NCBI RefSeq assembly: GCF_030704205.1
Contig: NZ_CP131913.1
Coordinates: 3,038,001-3,102,000 of the forward strand
Direction: 5' to 3'
DNA: 64,000 bases
Origin: Halomonas alkalicola
GTDB taxonomy: Bacteria; Pseudomonadota; Gammaproteobacteria; Pseudomonadales; Halomonadaceae
Position numbers and translations under genes: made by a program. Each line of letters opens with the position of its first letter. The first letter of the stretch is position 1. Shown in pieces: positions 30,224 through 38,662 of the stretch. The notes below the pieces were generated by a model. The model was not told the DNA's origin and searched no databases. It worked only from the letters and a program-made list of their open reading frames with translations.

Positions 30224-30266
30224 CCTTCCCCAGGAGGCAAATTCACCGGCAATAAGGCAGTGTGTT

Positions 30267-31670
30267 ATGGCGAGTATTTCAGCCCTCGGCATCGGTTCCG
30301 GGCTCGACCTCAACGGGCTCCTGGATCAGCTCAACGAGGCGGAGCGCGGCAAGCTCGAACCCGTGGAGCGCCAGATCGAATCCCAGCAGGTGAGGATCTC
30401 CGCCTACGGCGAGCTGCAGGGGGCGCTGGCCGCCTTCGAGGGCGCGGTGGGCCGGCTGGCCGAGCCTTCGCTCTTCCAGAGCCTTTCCGCCAATGTGACC
30501 GGCGACGCCCTGCAGGCCGCCGCCGACGCCGATGCCGCCCCCGGCCAGTACCAGGTGGAGGTGGAACAGCTCGCCAGCGCCGGCAGCCTGGCCAGCCAGC
30601 GGATCGACGTTGAGCTCGACGAGGCCCTGACCGATAGCGACTCGACTCTGACCCTGGCGTTTGGCAATGCCCCGGACGGAAAGCCCGATGCCATCCACAT
30701 CAGCGTGGCGGCCGGCAGCACCCTCGAGGAGGTGCGCGACGCCATCAACGCCCATGAGGGCGCCAACGTCTCGGCAAGCGTGGTCAACGACGGCGAGGGC
30801 TACCGCCTGGCGCTGATGTCCAACGACACCGGCGAGGCGGCTTCTCTCACCGGCATGACCTTCGAGGAGGGCTTCTTTGCCGATGGCGTGATCGTCAGCG
30901 ATGCCGAGGACGAGGGCGCAGGCGCGGTGGTCCAGCCAGGCCGCGATGCCGCCTTCAGCGTCAACGGCATCGCTATCGTAAGCCCGACCAACCAGGTGGA
31001 GGGCGCCATTCAGGGCGTCACCCTGGACCTGCAGCAGCCCGGCAGCGCCACCCTCGGCGTGGAGCAGGACACCCTGGCGGTGCGCGAGGCGGTGAGCGGC
31101 TTCGTGGAGGCCTACAACGCCCTCAAGGGCACCATCGGCGAGCTGACCGCCTTCGATGCTGAATCCGGCCGGGCCGGCGAGCTGCTGGGCGACAGCGCCG
31201 TGCGCACCATCGAATCGCGGCTGCGCAACGACCTGAGCGCCATGGTGGGCGACCCCGCCCAGGGCGAGCTGGCCATGCTCAGCGAGCTTGGCATCTCGCT
31301 CTCCCTGGATGGCACCCTGAGCCTGGACCCCGCCGAGCTCGACATGGCCATCGCCAACGACATGGGTGCGGTGGAGCGCTTCTTCGCCGGCGGCGAGGAT
31401 GTCCCGGGCATGGCTGGGCGCCTGGCGGAGACCAGCAGCCAGCTGCTGGGCAGCAACGGCGCGCTCACCAACGCTATCGGCGGCGCCGAGAACCGCATCG
31501 AGAGCCTCAGCCAGCGCTACGTGCGCATGGAGCAGGGTATCGCCCAGACCATCGAGCGCTACCGGGTGCAGTTCGGTCAGCTAGACGGCATGATCGCCCA
31601 GATGAACCAGACCAGCGATTACCTGACCCAGCAGTTCGCCGCCATGGATGCCCAGCTGGGCCGTGATTGA
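30267..31670 (+). CDS. fliD: Flagellar hook-associated protein 2 (filament cap), copy 1
   Basis: A 467-residue FliD. The N-terminal heptad domain MASISALGIGSGLDLNGLLD, an EVEQLASAG segment near residue 95, the FliD_C domain with DTLAVREAVSGFVEAYNALK near residue 270, and the C-terminal helix RYRVQFGQLDGMIAQMNQTS are all present. FliD caps the filament and promotes flagellin assembly. An AAGG precedes the ATG; the sigma-28 promoter shows it is a late flagellar gene. A second full fliD follows 95 bases downstream. No fliS or flaG is adjacent, which is unusual. Confidence 0.9.
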   Translation: MASISALGIGSGLDLNGLLDQLNEAERGKLEPVERQIESQQVRISAYGELQGALAAFEGAVGRLAEPSLFQSLSANVTGDALQAAADADAAPGQYQVEVEQLASAGSLASQRIDVELDEALTDSDSTLTLAFGNAPDGKPDAIHISVAAGSTLEEVRDAINAHEGANVSASVVNDGEGYRLALMSNDTGEAASLTGMTFEEGFFADGVIVSDAEDEGAGAVVQPGRDAAFSVNGIAIVSPTNQVEGAIQGVTLDLQQPGSATLGVEQDTLAVREAVSGFVEAYNALKGTIGELTAFDAESGRAGELLGDSAVRTIESRLRNDLSAMVGDPAQGELAMLSELGISLSLDGTLSLDPAELDMAIANDMGAVERFFAGGEDVPGMAGRLAETSSQLLGSNGALTNAIGGAENRIESLSQRYVRMEQGIAQTIERYRVQFGQLDGMIAQMNQTSDYLTQQFAAMDAQLGRD

Positions 31671-31682
31671 TCGGCGACATGC

Positions 31683-31709
31683 TAAAGTTCCTCATTGTGC
31701 TGCCGATAA
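31683..31709 (+). promoter_or_regulatory. Sigma-28 (FliA) promoter of fliD copy 2
   Basis: TAAA, 15 bases, then GCCGATAA: a perfect match to the FliA consensus. It lies between the two fliD genes, 57 bases before the second ATG. Confidence 0.88.
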
Positions 31710-31765
31710 TCTTTGTCAGAACCGTTATCGGCACCCGCGCATCGCGCGCCTACTGAGGAACTTCC

Positions 31766-33169
31766 ATGTCAACCATCACGGCCCTCGGCGTTGGCTCTGG
31801 CCTGGACCTTTCCGGTCTGCTCGATCAGCTGCGCGACGCGGAGCGCGGCAAGCTCGCTCCTCTGCAGGCACAGGAGGAGCAGCAGCAGGCGAAGATCTCC
31901 GCCTTCGGCCAGTTGCAGTCGTCGCTCACCAAGTTCCAGGACAGCGTGGCCAAGCTCAACGACGCCTCGCTATTTCAAAGCCTCTCCGCCAACGTGCGCG
32001 GCGACGCCTTCACCGCCACCACCAGCAAGGCGGCCCAGCCCGGTAGCTACAACGTAGAGGTGGCTCAGCTGGCCACCGCCGGCACCCTGGCCACCACGGC
32101 GGCCACCACGCGGGATGGCGAGCTGTTCACCGCGGCCGATACCCTGACGCTGAACTTCGGCGCCACCTTCGATGCCGACGGCGAGCTGGATGATTCCGCC
32201 GCGCCGCTGCGCAGCGTGGAGATCCAGATCGAGGCGGGCTGGTCTCTCGAGGACCTGCGGGACGCCATCAACGCCGACGAGAAGGCCGGTGTGTCAGCGT
32301 CGATCGTCAACGACGGCAATGGCTACCGCCTGGCGCTGGCGAGCAAGGAGACCGGCGCCGACGCCTCGCTGACTGGCCTCACGTTCGGCAGTGCCACCCT
32401 TGAGGCGGATGCCGATACCCTGCGCGCAGGTCGCGACGCGAGCATCAACGTCAACGGCATCAGCATCACCAGCGCCACCAATAAGGTAGAGGGCGCCATC
32501 CAGGGCGTGACCCTCAATCTGGAGCAGACCACCGAGGCGGGGCAGCCTATGACCCTCCGGGTGGAGCAGGACACCCTCAAGGCTCGCGAGGCGGTGCAGG
32601 GCTTTGTAAAGGCGTTCAACGAGCTCAAGGGCACCATCGGCAAGCTCACCTCCTTCAATGCCGAGACCGGCCAGGCCGGCGAGCTCAACGGCGACAGCGC
32701 AGTGCGCACCATCGAGGCGCGGCTGCGCGGCGTGCTTTCCGGCGGAGTGGGGGAAGGGGAGCTGCGCACCCTGAGCCAGGCGGGGATCACCCTGCAGCGC
32801 GACGGCACCCTGAAGCTCGACGACGCCAAGCTCAACGAGCTCACCAGCGGGAACATGGCCGCCCTGGGCGAGTTCTTCGCCGGCGCCGACAGCAAGGGTG
32901 GCCTCGCCGGGCAGCTCAACACCACCCTGGGCCAGCTGCTGGACGGCAACGGCATCGTCAAGCGTTCCATCAGCGGGGCCGAGAGCCGGGTCAAGAGCAT
33001 CGGCGAGCGCTATGCGCGCATGGAGGTCTCCATCGAGCGCACCATCGACCGCTACCGGGTGCAGTTCGGCCAGCTGGATTCGATGATCGCCCAGATGAAC
33101 CAGACCAGCGCCTACCTCACCCAGCAGTTCGATATGCTGGCCGATCTGGGCAACCCCAGGAAGCGGTAG
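31766..33169 (+). CDS. fliD: Flagellar hook-associated protein 2 (filament cap), copy 2
   Basis: A second FliD, also 467 residues. Both ends match copy 1 closely (ALGVGSGLDLSGLLDQLRDA at the start; RYRVQFGQLDSMIAQMNQTS at the end), while the middle, which faces outward in the cap, diverges more. It has its own sigma-28 promoter and a GAGG ribosome-binding site. Two capping proteins suggest either two flagellin types or recent duplication with surface diversification. The matching fliC lies 4.5 kb downstream, beyond mobile elements. Confidence 0.9.
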   Translation: MSTITALGVGSGLDLSGLLDQLRDAERGKLAPLQAQEEQQQAKISAFGQLQSSLTKFQDSVAKLNDASLFQSLSANVRGDAFTATTSKAAQPGSYNVEVAQLATAGTLATTAATTRDGELFTAADTLTLNFGATFDADGELDDSAAPLRSVEIQIEAGWSLEDLRDAINADEKAGVSASIVNDGNGYRLALASKETGADASLTGLTFGSATLEADADTLRAGRDASINVNGISITSATNKVEGAIQGVTLNLEQTTEAGQPMTLRVEQDTLKAREAVQGFVKAFNELKGTIGKLTSFNAETGQAGELNGDSAVRTIEARLRGVLSGGVGEGELRTLSQAGITLQRDGTLKLDDAKLNELTSGNMAALGEFFAGADSKGGLAGQLNTTLGQLLDGNGIVKRSISGAESRVKSIGERYARMEVSIERTIDRYRVQFGQLDSMIAQMNQTSAYLTQQFDMLADLGNPRKR

Positions 33170-33189
33170 CGGCGCCGTGATCCAGAGCC

Positions 33190-33216
33190 CCGCCTTGGCG
33201 CCGGTGGCCAAGGCGG
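33190..33216. terminator. Hairpin between convergent fliD and hipA
   Basis: CCGCCTTGGC pairs with GCCAAGGCGG across a 7-base loop. There is no T-run, so it may act as a weak or Rho-assisted terminator for both genes. Confidence 0.45.
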
Positions 33217-33230
33217 GCAAGTCCCGCCCC

Positions 33231-34529
33231 TCAGCCGCGCCACAGCGGGCGGTTCTCCTCGAGAGTGGCGTTCAGCCGCCGCTGTATTTCCCGGCGCACC
33301 CCGGCGCTGACGCCAAGCGCCTTGGCGGTTGAGTCCCAGTCGCCGATCGCCGTCACGACCTCCTCGATCGTCTCTCTTGCCTCGCGCCAGCGGGCAAAAC
33401 CGGCCTGATCGGCCAGCGCCTGAACGGCCTTGAGCGGTGGGGCCTTGCCATACCCCTTGAACGCCGTGGCGTGTTCACCATAGGGGCTCGGGCTGAAGGT
33501 CAGGTCGTAGCCGGGCGAGGGGCGCCATTGGCCCTCGTCATCCAGAAGGAACGCCCAGTTCTTGCTGTGATCGTCCTGGTTGCAGGCGAACAGGTTGAAG
33601 AGGGCGCGACGAAACAGCTGCCTGCCGACGGCAGGGCTGGCGCAGAGTACCTGGCCGGCCTTGATCAGATCCCCGTAATCCAGAGAGGGGAGGCGAAAAT
33701 CGGCATCCAGCAGTGCGCAGGCGCTGCTCATGTGATACCGGCCCCGTTCGCTGGAGCTGGCGCTGCAGTCGAAGCGCCGCAGTGCCAGCCACCCAAGCGC
33801 CGGGGAACCTTCGGGCGGCGTGATCAGCTTCCAGCTCGGCGTTTCGATGCCGCTACGCTGGGCAAGAGTCAGATAGGCAGCCTCGCATAGCCCTTCTTCA
33901 TGCCCCAGTGCCAGCGTGCCGGAGGTGAACTTGACCAGCCAGGGTTCCAGCCCTGTGCGGGGGTGGGTGCTGGCCCGGTCGGGAGTCTCCGGGGAGAGAT
34001 ACACCTGCACCTTGGGGCGGGCCCCGCCCGAGCTTCCGGCCTGTGCCAGGGTGGCCAGTACGGTGTCGGTCTGGCCCTCGAAGAGCCGGCGGGCCTGTTC
34101 GCCCAACTCGCCCAGGCTGCACTCGGGGGCGGCGTCGCTGCCAGCGCCAAGCGCCGATACCGGGTAGTAGCGTAAGGCCCCCATGCCGTGCTCGCCCACA
34201 AAGGCCAGCCGATCCATCGGCGTCACGTCATGAGGCGAGATGCCGTGCTGGCGAAACAGGCGATCCATCAGCATCATGCCCCAGCCGTCCGGCAGCGAGT
34301 CGGCGAAGAGACCATGCAGCCCCCGATGCGGGGTGCGTGGCGCGGCCTGCAGCCGGGTGTCGAATGCCAGCTGAAACGGCGCGAGGTTGTGGAAGGCCTG
34401 GCAATAGGCGTCGTCATACTGAAAGAACACGCCCTGGCGATTCTGCGCCAGCCGGCCCACGGCAACCTGGCGGCCGTCGCCGAGGCAGCGCCACACTTCC
34501 AGCTGCCGCACGGGCGTGAACTCACTCAT
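33231..34529 (-). CDS. hipA: HipA-family serine/threonine kinase toxin
   Basis: A 432-residue HipA-like kinase. Visible segments are the HipA N-terminal domain (HGLFADSLPDGWGMMLMDRL), the Gly-rich phosphate loop SSGGARPKVQVYL near residue 167, and the catalytic/metal segment NLFACNQDDHSKNWAFLLDD with GYDLTFSPSP after it, near residues 314-345. HipA toxins phosphorylate translation factors such as GltX and induce dormancy. It overlaps hipB by eight bases. The pair lies inside the flagellar locus on the opposite strand, which suggests transfer. Confidence 0.9.
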   Translation of the reverse strand: MSEFTPVRQLEVWRCLGDGRQVAVGRLAQNRQGVFFQYDDAYCQAFHNLAPFQLAFDTRLQAAPRTPHRGLHGLFADSLPDGWGMMLMDRLFRQHGISPHDVTPMDRLAFVGEHGMGALRYYPVSALGAGSDAAPECSLGELGEQARRLFEGQTDTVLATLAQAGSSGGARPKVQVYLSPETPDRASTHPRTGLEPWLVKFTSGTLALGHEEGLCEAAYLTLAQRSGIETPSWKLITPPEGSPALGWLALRRFDCSASSSERGRYHMSSACALLDADFRLPSLDYGDLIKAGQVLCASPAVGRQLFRRALFNLFACNQDDHSKNWAFLLDDEGQWRPSPGYDLTFSPSPYGEHATAFKGYGKAPPLKAVQALADQAGFARWREARETIEEVVTAIGDWDSTAKALGVSAGVRREIQRRLNATLEENRPLWRG

Positions 34530-34812
34530 CGCGCAGCACCTCTTCGATGCTGCGTGGCGCCTTCGGCGTTGGCGCTGCCAGCGCCGCTATTCGCTCCAGT
34601 CGATCCACGCACTGCCACAGCAGCAGGAACTGGCGCAGGGAAATCTGCCCGGTGGTTTCAAACCGCTTGATCGTTGGGGCCGGTACCCCGCTGCGCTCTG
34701 CCAGGGCGCTACGCGAAAGCTTCAGCTCGCGCCGGTGGCGGCGCACAGCCTTGGCAAGATCGTGCTGGGTGTCGCTGGCGGTGAGGAGAGAGAGACGCAT
34801 CAATGAATCCAT
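34522..34812 (-). CDS. hipB: HipB-family antitoxin/repressor
   Basis: A 96-residue protein with a Cro/CI-type HTH (RRHRRELKLSRSALAERSGV then PAPTIKRFETTGQISL). HipB neutralises HipA and represses the operon. The start is ATG 34812, or ATG 34800 in the same frame; neither has a clear ribosome-binding site. Just upstream is a long inverted repeat that fits the operator. Confidence 0.87.
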   Translation of the reverse strand: MDSLMRLSLLTASDTQHDLAKAVRRHRRELKLSRSALAERSGVPAPTIKRFETTGQISLRQFLLLWQCVDRLERIAALAAPTPKAPRSIEEVLRDE

Positions 34813-34820
34813 CGTGGGGC

Positions 34821-34869
34821 ATCATGATGTCTATTTTAGCAGAAAATTGATTGCTTTAGACATCATGAT
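34821..34869. promoter_or_regulatory. hipBA operator: 13-bp inverted repeat flanking a promoter
   Basis: ATCATGATGTCTA at 34821-34833 and its exact complement TAGACATCATGAT at 34857-34869 flank an AT-rich stretch. Read on the minus strand it contains TAAAAT, a good -10 candidate. HipB dimers binding both arms would occlude it. Confidence 0.75.
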
Positions 34870-35191
34870 ATCCAGGTGGAATAGCCTTGCGCCTGGTTGG
34901 CCGGCAGCTGGCTGCCGGCAACTGAAGCGGGAACGGCCAGGGCGGCTCTTCGGCTTTCCAGCCCCTTCATCACCAGTCCCTCCTTCCCCGCAGCGCCCGG
35001 CTCCGCCGGGCGCTGGCCTTTCCGGGTTATCTACAGGCCAGATTTACCTTTTGTTACGCACTGTCAAGGCAAATGTCACAAATTATTTCGCCACGGGCCT
35101 AGCCCGAATATTGCACCAGGCATGAAAAAAGCGGCTGAAAATCGGTTATAATTCAAGAGCCTAACCAAGAATCAGCCGACACACAGCCGCC

Positions 35192-36511
35192 ATGACAAAA
35201 TGTACCACGCCCACCGCCACCTTTCCACGCTGCAAAGGCCGTCAGATCACCGCCAGCTTCGATGGCGGCGAGGTCACCTCTGACGGTGGCATCCTGCTGC
35301 TGCGGCAGCTCGACCGCGAGATGGGCCTGACCCGCGCTATCGCTCGCCGGCTGAGTGATGACCGCGATCCTCAACGCTGCCTGCATCGCACCGAAACCCT
35401 GGTTCGGCAGCGCGTGTTTGGCCTGGCGCTGGGCTACGAGGATCTCAACGACCACCAGGCGCTGCGTCACGACATCGCCCTGCAGACCGCCGTCGATACC
35501 GACGGCGTGCTGGCCAGCCAGTCCACGCTGTGTCGCTTCGAGCAGCAAGCCGATCGGGACTGGGCGGTCACCATCCACGAGGAAATGATCGAGCAGTTCA
35601 TCCGCTCGTTCCGGCGGCCACCCAAGAAGCCGCTCTACCTCGACTTCGATGCCACCGACGACCGGGTGCACGGCCAGCAGCTCGGGCGGCACTTCAACGG
35701 CTACTACAACCACTACATCTTTCTGCCGCTGTTCGTGTTCTGTGGCGATCAGCTGCTGGTCAGCTACCTTCGCCCGGCCTACCGAGATGCCGCCCACCAC
35801 GCCGGCGCCATTCTTGCCCTGCTGGTTCGGCGGCTGCGCCAGGCGTGGCCTGAGGTAAAGGTCGTATTCCGCGGCGACAGCGGCTTCTGCCGCCCGCTGA
35901 TCCTCAGTTGGTGCGAGCGCCACGGTGTCGACTACATCGTCGGCCTTGCCGGCAACCCGCGGCTGGCCAAGCTAGCCCTGGATATCGACTACGAGTCAGC
36001 TATCCGCTTCGAGAAGACCCGTGAGAAGCAGCGAGTCTTCGGCTTCATCGAGTACGCCGCCAAGAGCTGGAAGAAGCGCCGACGAAAGGTGGTCGTCAAA
36101 TCCGAGACCAGTTGGCGTGGCTTCAACACCCGCTACGTGGTGACCAACCTGCGCGGCTGCAGCGCAGAGTGGCTCTACGACCACCGCTACTGCGCCCGAG
36201 GCGAGATGGAGAACCGCATCAAGGAGCAGCAGCTCCTGTTCTCAGACCGCACCAGCTGCCACCAATGGTGGCCCAATCAGTACCGACTGCTGCTCTCGGG
36301 GCTGGCCTACCTGCTCCTGGAGCGGCTGCGTCGGATTTACCTTAAGCGCACCGCCTTCGCCCAAGCCCAGGTCAATACCATCCGCCTGAAGCTGCTGAAG
36401 ATCGGCGCTGTCATCACCCGCAACACGCGCACGATTCGGCTGATGTTGAGCAGCCAGTACCCGGAGCAGGACCTTTTCCTGAAGCTGGCCAGCAAGCTGG
36501 TGCCGGGATAG
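35192..36511 (+). CDS. IS1380 family transposase
   Basis: A 439-residue transposase with the IS1380 N-terminus (ITASFDGGEVTSDGGILLLR), and a DDE core: YLDFDATDDRVHGQQ near residue 149, VVFRGDSGFCRP near 225 and a C-terminal RGEMENRIKEQQLLFSDRTS. It looks complete and potentially active. Confidence 0.93.
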   Translation: MTKCTTPTATFPRCKGRQITASFDGGEVTSDGGILLLRQLDREMGLTRAIARRLSDDRDPQRCLHRTETLVRQRVFGLALGYEDLNDHQALRHDIALQTAVDTDGVLASQSTLCRFEQQADRDWAVTIHEEMIEQFIRSFRRPPKKPLYLDFDATDDRVHGQQLGRHFNGYYNHYIFLPLFVFCGDQLLVSYLRPAYRDAAHHAGAILALLVRRLRQAWPEVKVVFRGDSGFCRPLILSWCERHGVDYIVGLAGNPRLAKLALDIDYESAIRFEKTREKQRVFGFIEYAAKSWKKRRRKVVVKSETSWRGFNTRYVVTNLRGCSAEWLYDHRYCARGEMENRIKEQQLLFSDRTSCHQWWPNQYRLLLSGLAYLLLERLRRIYLKRTAFAQAQVNTIRLKLLKIGAVITRNTRTIRLMLSSQYPEQDLFLKLASKLVPG

Positions 36512-36601
36512 CGCCGCGGCGTGCTGTCCCCGGCACAGAAAACACATGGGGGTTGGGGGCAGTGCGTCCTGAACTCAGCAATTTGATCAATATATAGCCA
36601 A

Positions 36602-36641
36602 TTTCAGGCCCGGAGAGGGATCACACTCTCCGGGCCTGAAA
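36602..36641. other. Long perfect hairpin inside the IS1380 3' region
   Basis: TTTCAGGCCCGGAGAG and its exact complement form a 16-bp stem with an 8-base loop, 90 bases after the transposase stop and before the right inverted repeat. It may end transcription leaving the element, although no T-run follows. Confidence 0.6.
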
Positions 36642-36681
36642 CCTGAGAGCGTCTGGTCGGCCCGGTGCAACATCCGGGCTA

Positions 36682-37512
36682 GGGAGCGTTAACAATTAGG
36701 CCAGCCATATGACGGCGGATACAAGGTTGAGTAGCGACTGGTAGTTTCTCGCCAGTCGCTCATAGCGTGTTGCCAGCCGCCTGAACTGCTTGATTTTCTG
36801 GAAGAACCTTTCTACCAGGTTGCGATCCTTGTAACAGTGCCAATCTATCTCGGGGCATTCCAAGCGATTCTTTCTCGGCGGAATCACCGGCTCGGCGCCC
36901 ACCGCTCGAATGATGTCCCTCAAAGCGGTGGAATCATACCCCTTGTCGCCAAGCACCGCCGCTGGAGAAAAGCCCGCCAGTAACGCTGGGGCGGCTCCGT
37001 ACTCAGACGCTTGGCCCGGTGTGAGGATTAGCCGTACCGGGTTGCCGAGGGCATCGACCGCCGCGTGGATCTTGGTGCTCAATCCCCCACGCGATTTCCC
37101 CATGGCTTCGGTGCTCTGAGCCGTTTTTTTGCCGCCCCATGCTGATGAACTTTGACGATACTGCCATCTATCATCAGCTGCTCCATGTCGGGATCATCGG
37201 CTAATGTGTCGATAACCTGCTGCCAGACCCCCTTCTTAGACCACCGGTTATAGCGCATGTAGACAGTGTGCCAGCGACCGAAGGCGTCGGGCAGATCACG
37301 CCAGGGAGCGCCTGTCCGGGCGATCCACAGGACGGCTTCCACGAACAAGCGATTGTCCTTGGCCGTCACCCCGCGATCTGAAGCTTTGCCGGGGAGCATG
37401 TGCTCGATGCGCTCCCATTGGTCATCACGTAGCATTAGCCGAGGCATAGATCACCGAAAAATGCTGATATTCTAAATCAGCCCGATCTCCATCGGCAATT
37501 GTTAACGCACCC
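36682..37512 (-). mobile_element. IS5-family insertion sequence (IS427-type, 831 bp)
   Basis: Ends GGGAGCGTTAACAATT and AATTGTTAACGCACCC are inverted repeats with one mismatch. A TA dinucleotide is duplicated at 36680-36681 and 37513-37514. The right TA is the first half of the TAAA element of the fliC sigma-28 promoter. Confidence 0.9.
36696..37447 (-). CDS. IS5-family transposase, two frames joined by frameshift
   Basis: The first frame (37447-37079) gives MPRLMLRDDQWERIEHMLPG through LMIDGSIVKVHQHGAAKKRL; the second (ending at 36696) continues with MGKSRGGLSTKIHAAVDALG, VLGDKGYDSTALRD and YKDRNLVERFFQKIKQFRRL. The switch lies at a run of seven A (minus strand) near 37,124-37,130, the usual programmed -1 frameshift site of this group. 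The DDE residues are split across both frames. The element therefore looks intact. Confidence 0.88.
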
Positions 37513-37539
37513 TAAAGGTTTCCCCGGGGCCGCCGTTAT
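37513..37539 (+). promoter_or_regulatory. Sigma-28 (FliA) promoter of fliC
   Basis: TAAA, exactly 15 bases, then GCCGTTAT. The gene start is 107 bases downstream. The IS5 element ends at base 37512, so it abuts the promoter without destroying it. Confidence 0.82.
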
Positions 37540-37645
37540 AGAGAGTAACGGCCACCGGCGCCGTTGTGGCAGGCCCGCTGGGCCTTGAAAGACCAATCGC
37601 AGCGGGCCCGCCAATGGAGCCCCCCACGTTAGGAAGGAACATCAC

Positions 37646-38662
37646 ATGTCCGTGATCAATACCAACACCACCTCCATGATTGGCCAATCCAATCTGAACA
37701 AGTCGCAAAATGCTTTGCAGACCAGCATGGAGAGGTTGTCCTCGGGCCTGCGTATCAACAGTGCCAAGGATGATGCGGCAGGTCAGGCCATCGCCAACCG
37801 CATGACCGCTCAGATCACTGGTCTGGCTCAGGCGCAGCGTAACGCCAACGACGGTATCTCGCTGGCGCAGACTGCTGAAGGTTCGCTGAATCAGGTTAAC
37901 GACAACCTGCAGCGTATTCGTGAGCTGTCCGTTCAGGCCCAGAACGCAACCAACTCTGAAGATGATCTGAAGTCCATTCAGGACGAAATCGGCCAGCGCC
38001 TTAGCGAGATTGACCGTATTTCTGGCGAAACCAACTTCAATGGTGTGGAAGTTCTCAATACTAATCAAGGCCTTCAAATTCAAGTTGGTGCTAACGATGG
38101 TGAAGTGATTAGCGTAAATCTTCAGACCATCAACGCTAGTACTCTTGGGCTTTCTTCATTTGATATCACTAAGCCGACGGTAAGCAGCGAAAATCTCAGC
38201 GATGCTATTGCAGATGCTGGTACTGTAGATAAAACCATCGACGCCCAGCTGCAAGCGAATAGCTTTACTCCTGCTGCTGGCCCTGCAGACACTCTGGACG
38301 CCGTGTTTGCCAAGAACGATGGCACCGGTGATCTTGTCGCCCGTGCTGAAGATGGTCAGTACTATAATCTGGAGCGGAATGCCGTTACTGAGGAGTGGGT
38401 GTGGGATTCCTCCTCAGCTGCAGTCGATGCTGCTGATGTTGATACTAGCCAAGAGATCACTGATCTTCCGATCAAGATCGCTGGTAATCAGGGCACCCTC
38501 AATAGCAGCGGTACTGCAGGGACCTTGGCCGACGGTACGACTACTTTCGAGATCCAGCCGGGTGCGCTATTCCTGCGTAACGATGTGGCAGGAGAGGAAT
38601 ACGCAGCGCTTGGTAATGATGGCAACTACTACGCTGTCGACCTGACCTTTACTACTACCTGA
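37646..38662 (+). pseudogene. fliC: Flagellin, N-terminal part of an interrupted gene
   Basis: The conserved flagellin N-domain is intact (SVINTNTTSMIGQSNLNKSQ, then ERLSSGLRINSAKDDAAGQA and ANDGISLAQTAEGSLNQVND), with GGAAGGAAC before the ATG. After about residue 140 comes the variable outer domain, which contains recurring DGQYYNL / DGNYYAV units. The reading enters an IS1380-family element near base 38,660 and stops. The C-terminal half resumes at about 40,227. Base composition is less GC-rich than the neighbours. The intact protein would have been about 640 residues, a long flagellin. Confidence 0.9.

Larger units (their letters stand above)
35098..36683 (+). mobile_element. IS1380-family insertion sequence, copy A
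   Basis: The left end CCTAGCCCGAATATTGCACC matches the right end read inward, CCTAGCCCGGATGTTGCACC, an inverted repeat of about 24 bp with a few mismatches. Length is about 1.59 kb. The right end coincides with the insertion point of the IS5 element, so the last two bases are shared or uncertain. Confidence 0.8.
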
